From the NCBI GenBank assembly GCA_963693305.1, contig OY855913.1:3461001-3525000 (forward strand): a stretch of DNA of 64,000 nucleotides. The letters run 5' to 3'. The translations under genes were made by a program, and so were the position numbers. This stretch comes from Meandrina meandrites (lineage: Eukaryota > Cnidaria > Anthozoa > Scleractinia > Meandrinidae). The notes under the pieces were generated by a model. It saw only the letters and a list, made by a program, of their open reading frames with translations. It searched no databases and was not told where the DNA came from. How positions within the stretch are numbered: the first letter of the stretch is position 1; each line of letters opens with the position of its first letter. This document shows positions 63,238 to 64,000 of this stretch, in pieces.

Positions 63238-64000
63238 CCGTAAGCGAAGGTGTGAATGTTATCCTCCCGTATAATTCTCTTATCATCGAATGGTGATAAT
63301 GCAATCTTGTTAACCGTCTCCGTGTACATGGTGTGTAGATGACTTCTGATCACATTCATCTTTCTCATAGAGGGTTTATTATTAAACAAGCAATCTTTGT
63401 AATCTTCAAAGGTGATGGTCTTCTTTATCACCGCTTTTTTAATCCCCTTACACTTTTTCTCCTCATATCCCTCCTCTACTCTGTAAGAGTAGAGTTTTGC
63501 CCTCAGACCGACGAACTCAGCGATCTGTTTACCTGCAGCCTCGTCTTTGAACATACCGATGACCTTCTTGTTAACACCTGTTAGAATTCTGCTTGGGTGA
63601 TTCTTCGGGTAATTACTCGTGTCAAACTTTGCTTTCACATCTGAGGAGATGTCATTATAAAAATCTTCCGTCTCTATCTCATAGGCCAAGCTATCCGTGT
63701 CTGTAAAGAGGAGTTTTGCATTTTCTCCGTACTTGGGTTTGATGTAATTATAGTGAAAATCATACATCAAGGTCTTACTCAAGTCAAGGATTGACATGCC
63801 GAGGTAAACGGGTTTATTAAAGTATAGACTGACCTTCTTCATATGAACTGCCGCGAGATTTTTGTAGATTGTTTGATGTTGGTAGTTGGGTTTACATGTT
63901 AACTTCTTCGCCTGAGATACACGAGTGACCAATCTTATGTCGACTCTGTTTCTGATGTTCTCCATAGTCTTTCCGAATACGGAGTTATTCATCAACTTGA
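63198..64000 (-). CDS. protein-primed family B DNA polymerase, C-terminal part
   Basis: The frame is open to the right edge, so the N-terminal exonuclease, terminal-protein and most palm sequences lie outside. Visible are motif B (NNSVFGKTMEN, preceded by Lys-Leu at the edge), motif C (FTDTDS, with two metal-binding Asp), the KLYSYR element and a C-terminal HTFAYGY. These are typical of Polinton and adenovirus-like polymerases that copy linear genomes from a protein primer. No lesion is seen in this part. Its end overlaps the convergent integrase end by 40 bp. Confidence 0.9.
   Translation of the reverse strand, partial: KLMNNSVFGKTMENIRNRVDIRLVTRVSQAKKLTCKPNYQHQTIYKNLAAVHMKKVSLYFNKPVYLGMSILDLSKTLMYDFHYNYIKPKYGENAKLLFTDTDSLAYEIETEDFYNDISSDVKAKFDTSNYPKNHPSRILTGVNKKVIGMFKDEAAGKQIAEFVGLRAKLYSYRVEEGYEEKKCKGIKKAVIKKTITFEDYKDCLFNNKPSMRKMNVIRSHLHTMYTETVNKIALSPFDDKRIIREDNIHTFAYGYKGGNSVSDGTI

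Larger units (their letters stand above)
57260..64000. mobile_element. Polinton/Maverick element, partial
   Basis: The set of protein-primed polymerase B, DDE integrase, double-jelly-roll capsid protein and A32-type packaging ATPase defines a Polinton. The left end must lie near or left of 57300, but I cannot place the terminal inverted repeat because the other end is outside the window. Genes are densely packed with short gaps and a shared promoter-like box, unlike the host DNA. Integrase and capsid are broken, so this copy is probably inactive. The protease and penton genes usual in Polintons were not recognised in this part. Confidence 0.9.

Overview
The window is eukaryotic nuclear DNA. 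It is AT-rich, has long gene-poor spacers full of small DNA transposons, and carries single-exon seven-helix receptor genes. There is no bacterial gene organisation. Protein style, the tRNA-derived SINE remnant, hAT/pogo-like elements and an embedded Polinton point to an invertebrate. My best inference is an anthozoan cnidarian (stony coral or anemone), but no host gene here fixes the species.

Bases 1-48,600 hold a head-to-tail array of ten intronless class-A-like GPCR copies, all on the minus strand. Eight have full open frames (6841, 13958, 19474, 26771, 30404, 34739, 42730 and 46448, given as lower ends). Two are broken (4638-5696 and 39267-40364). Flanking DNA sorts the loci into groups: copies at 5-21 kb share one kind of 5'/3' flank, those at 27, 31, 35 and 47 kb another, and the pair at 39-44 kb is a recent tandem duplication. 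Coding regions are mosaics across these groups, which suggests gene conversion. The family lacks several class A hallmarks: TQF replaces DRY, CSLP replaces CWxP, DAFIY replaces NPxxY, and the usual TM3-ECL2 cysteine pair is missing.

The spacers contain repeated multi-kilobase blocks and many non-autonomous elements, several with target-site duplications and with empty sites visible in paralogous spacers. There is also a 74-bp minisatellite.

At 52.6-54.4 kb lies an unrelated intronless gene for a multipass membrane protein with a PA-like ectodomain. It has a compact promoter of two perfect CRE octamers and a TATA box. A decayed fragment of the same gene lies at about 55.2-55.4 kb.

From about 57.3 kb to the right edge is part of a Polinton/Maverick (virus-like) element, richer in GC than the host DNA. 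It holds protein-primed DNA polymerase B (cut by the window), a retroviral-type integrase with one nonsense codon, a major capsid protein split by two frameshifts, an intact packaging ATPase and a run of small virion or membrane-type genes including a fibre-like protein. Most of its genes have a TTTAAAGA-type box 20-22 nt before the start codon. Integrase and capsid diverge from a 27-nt gap, and two intercistronic gaps carry a shared hairpin module. The element is probably an inactivated copy, although most small genes remain open.
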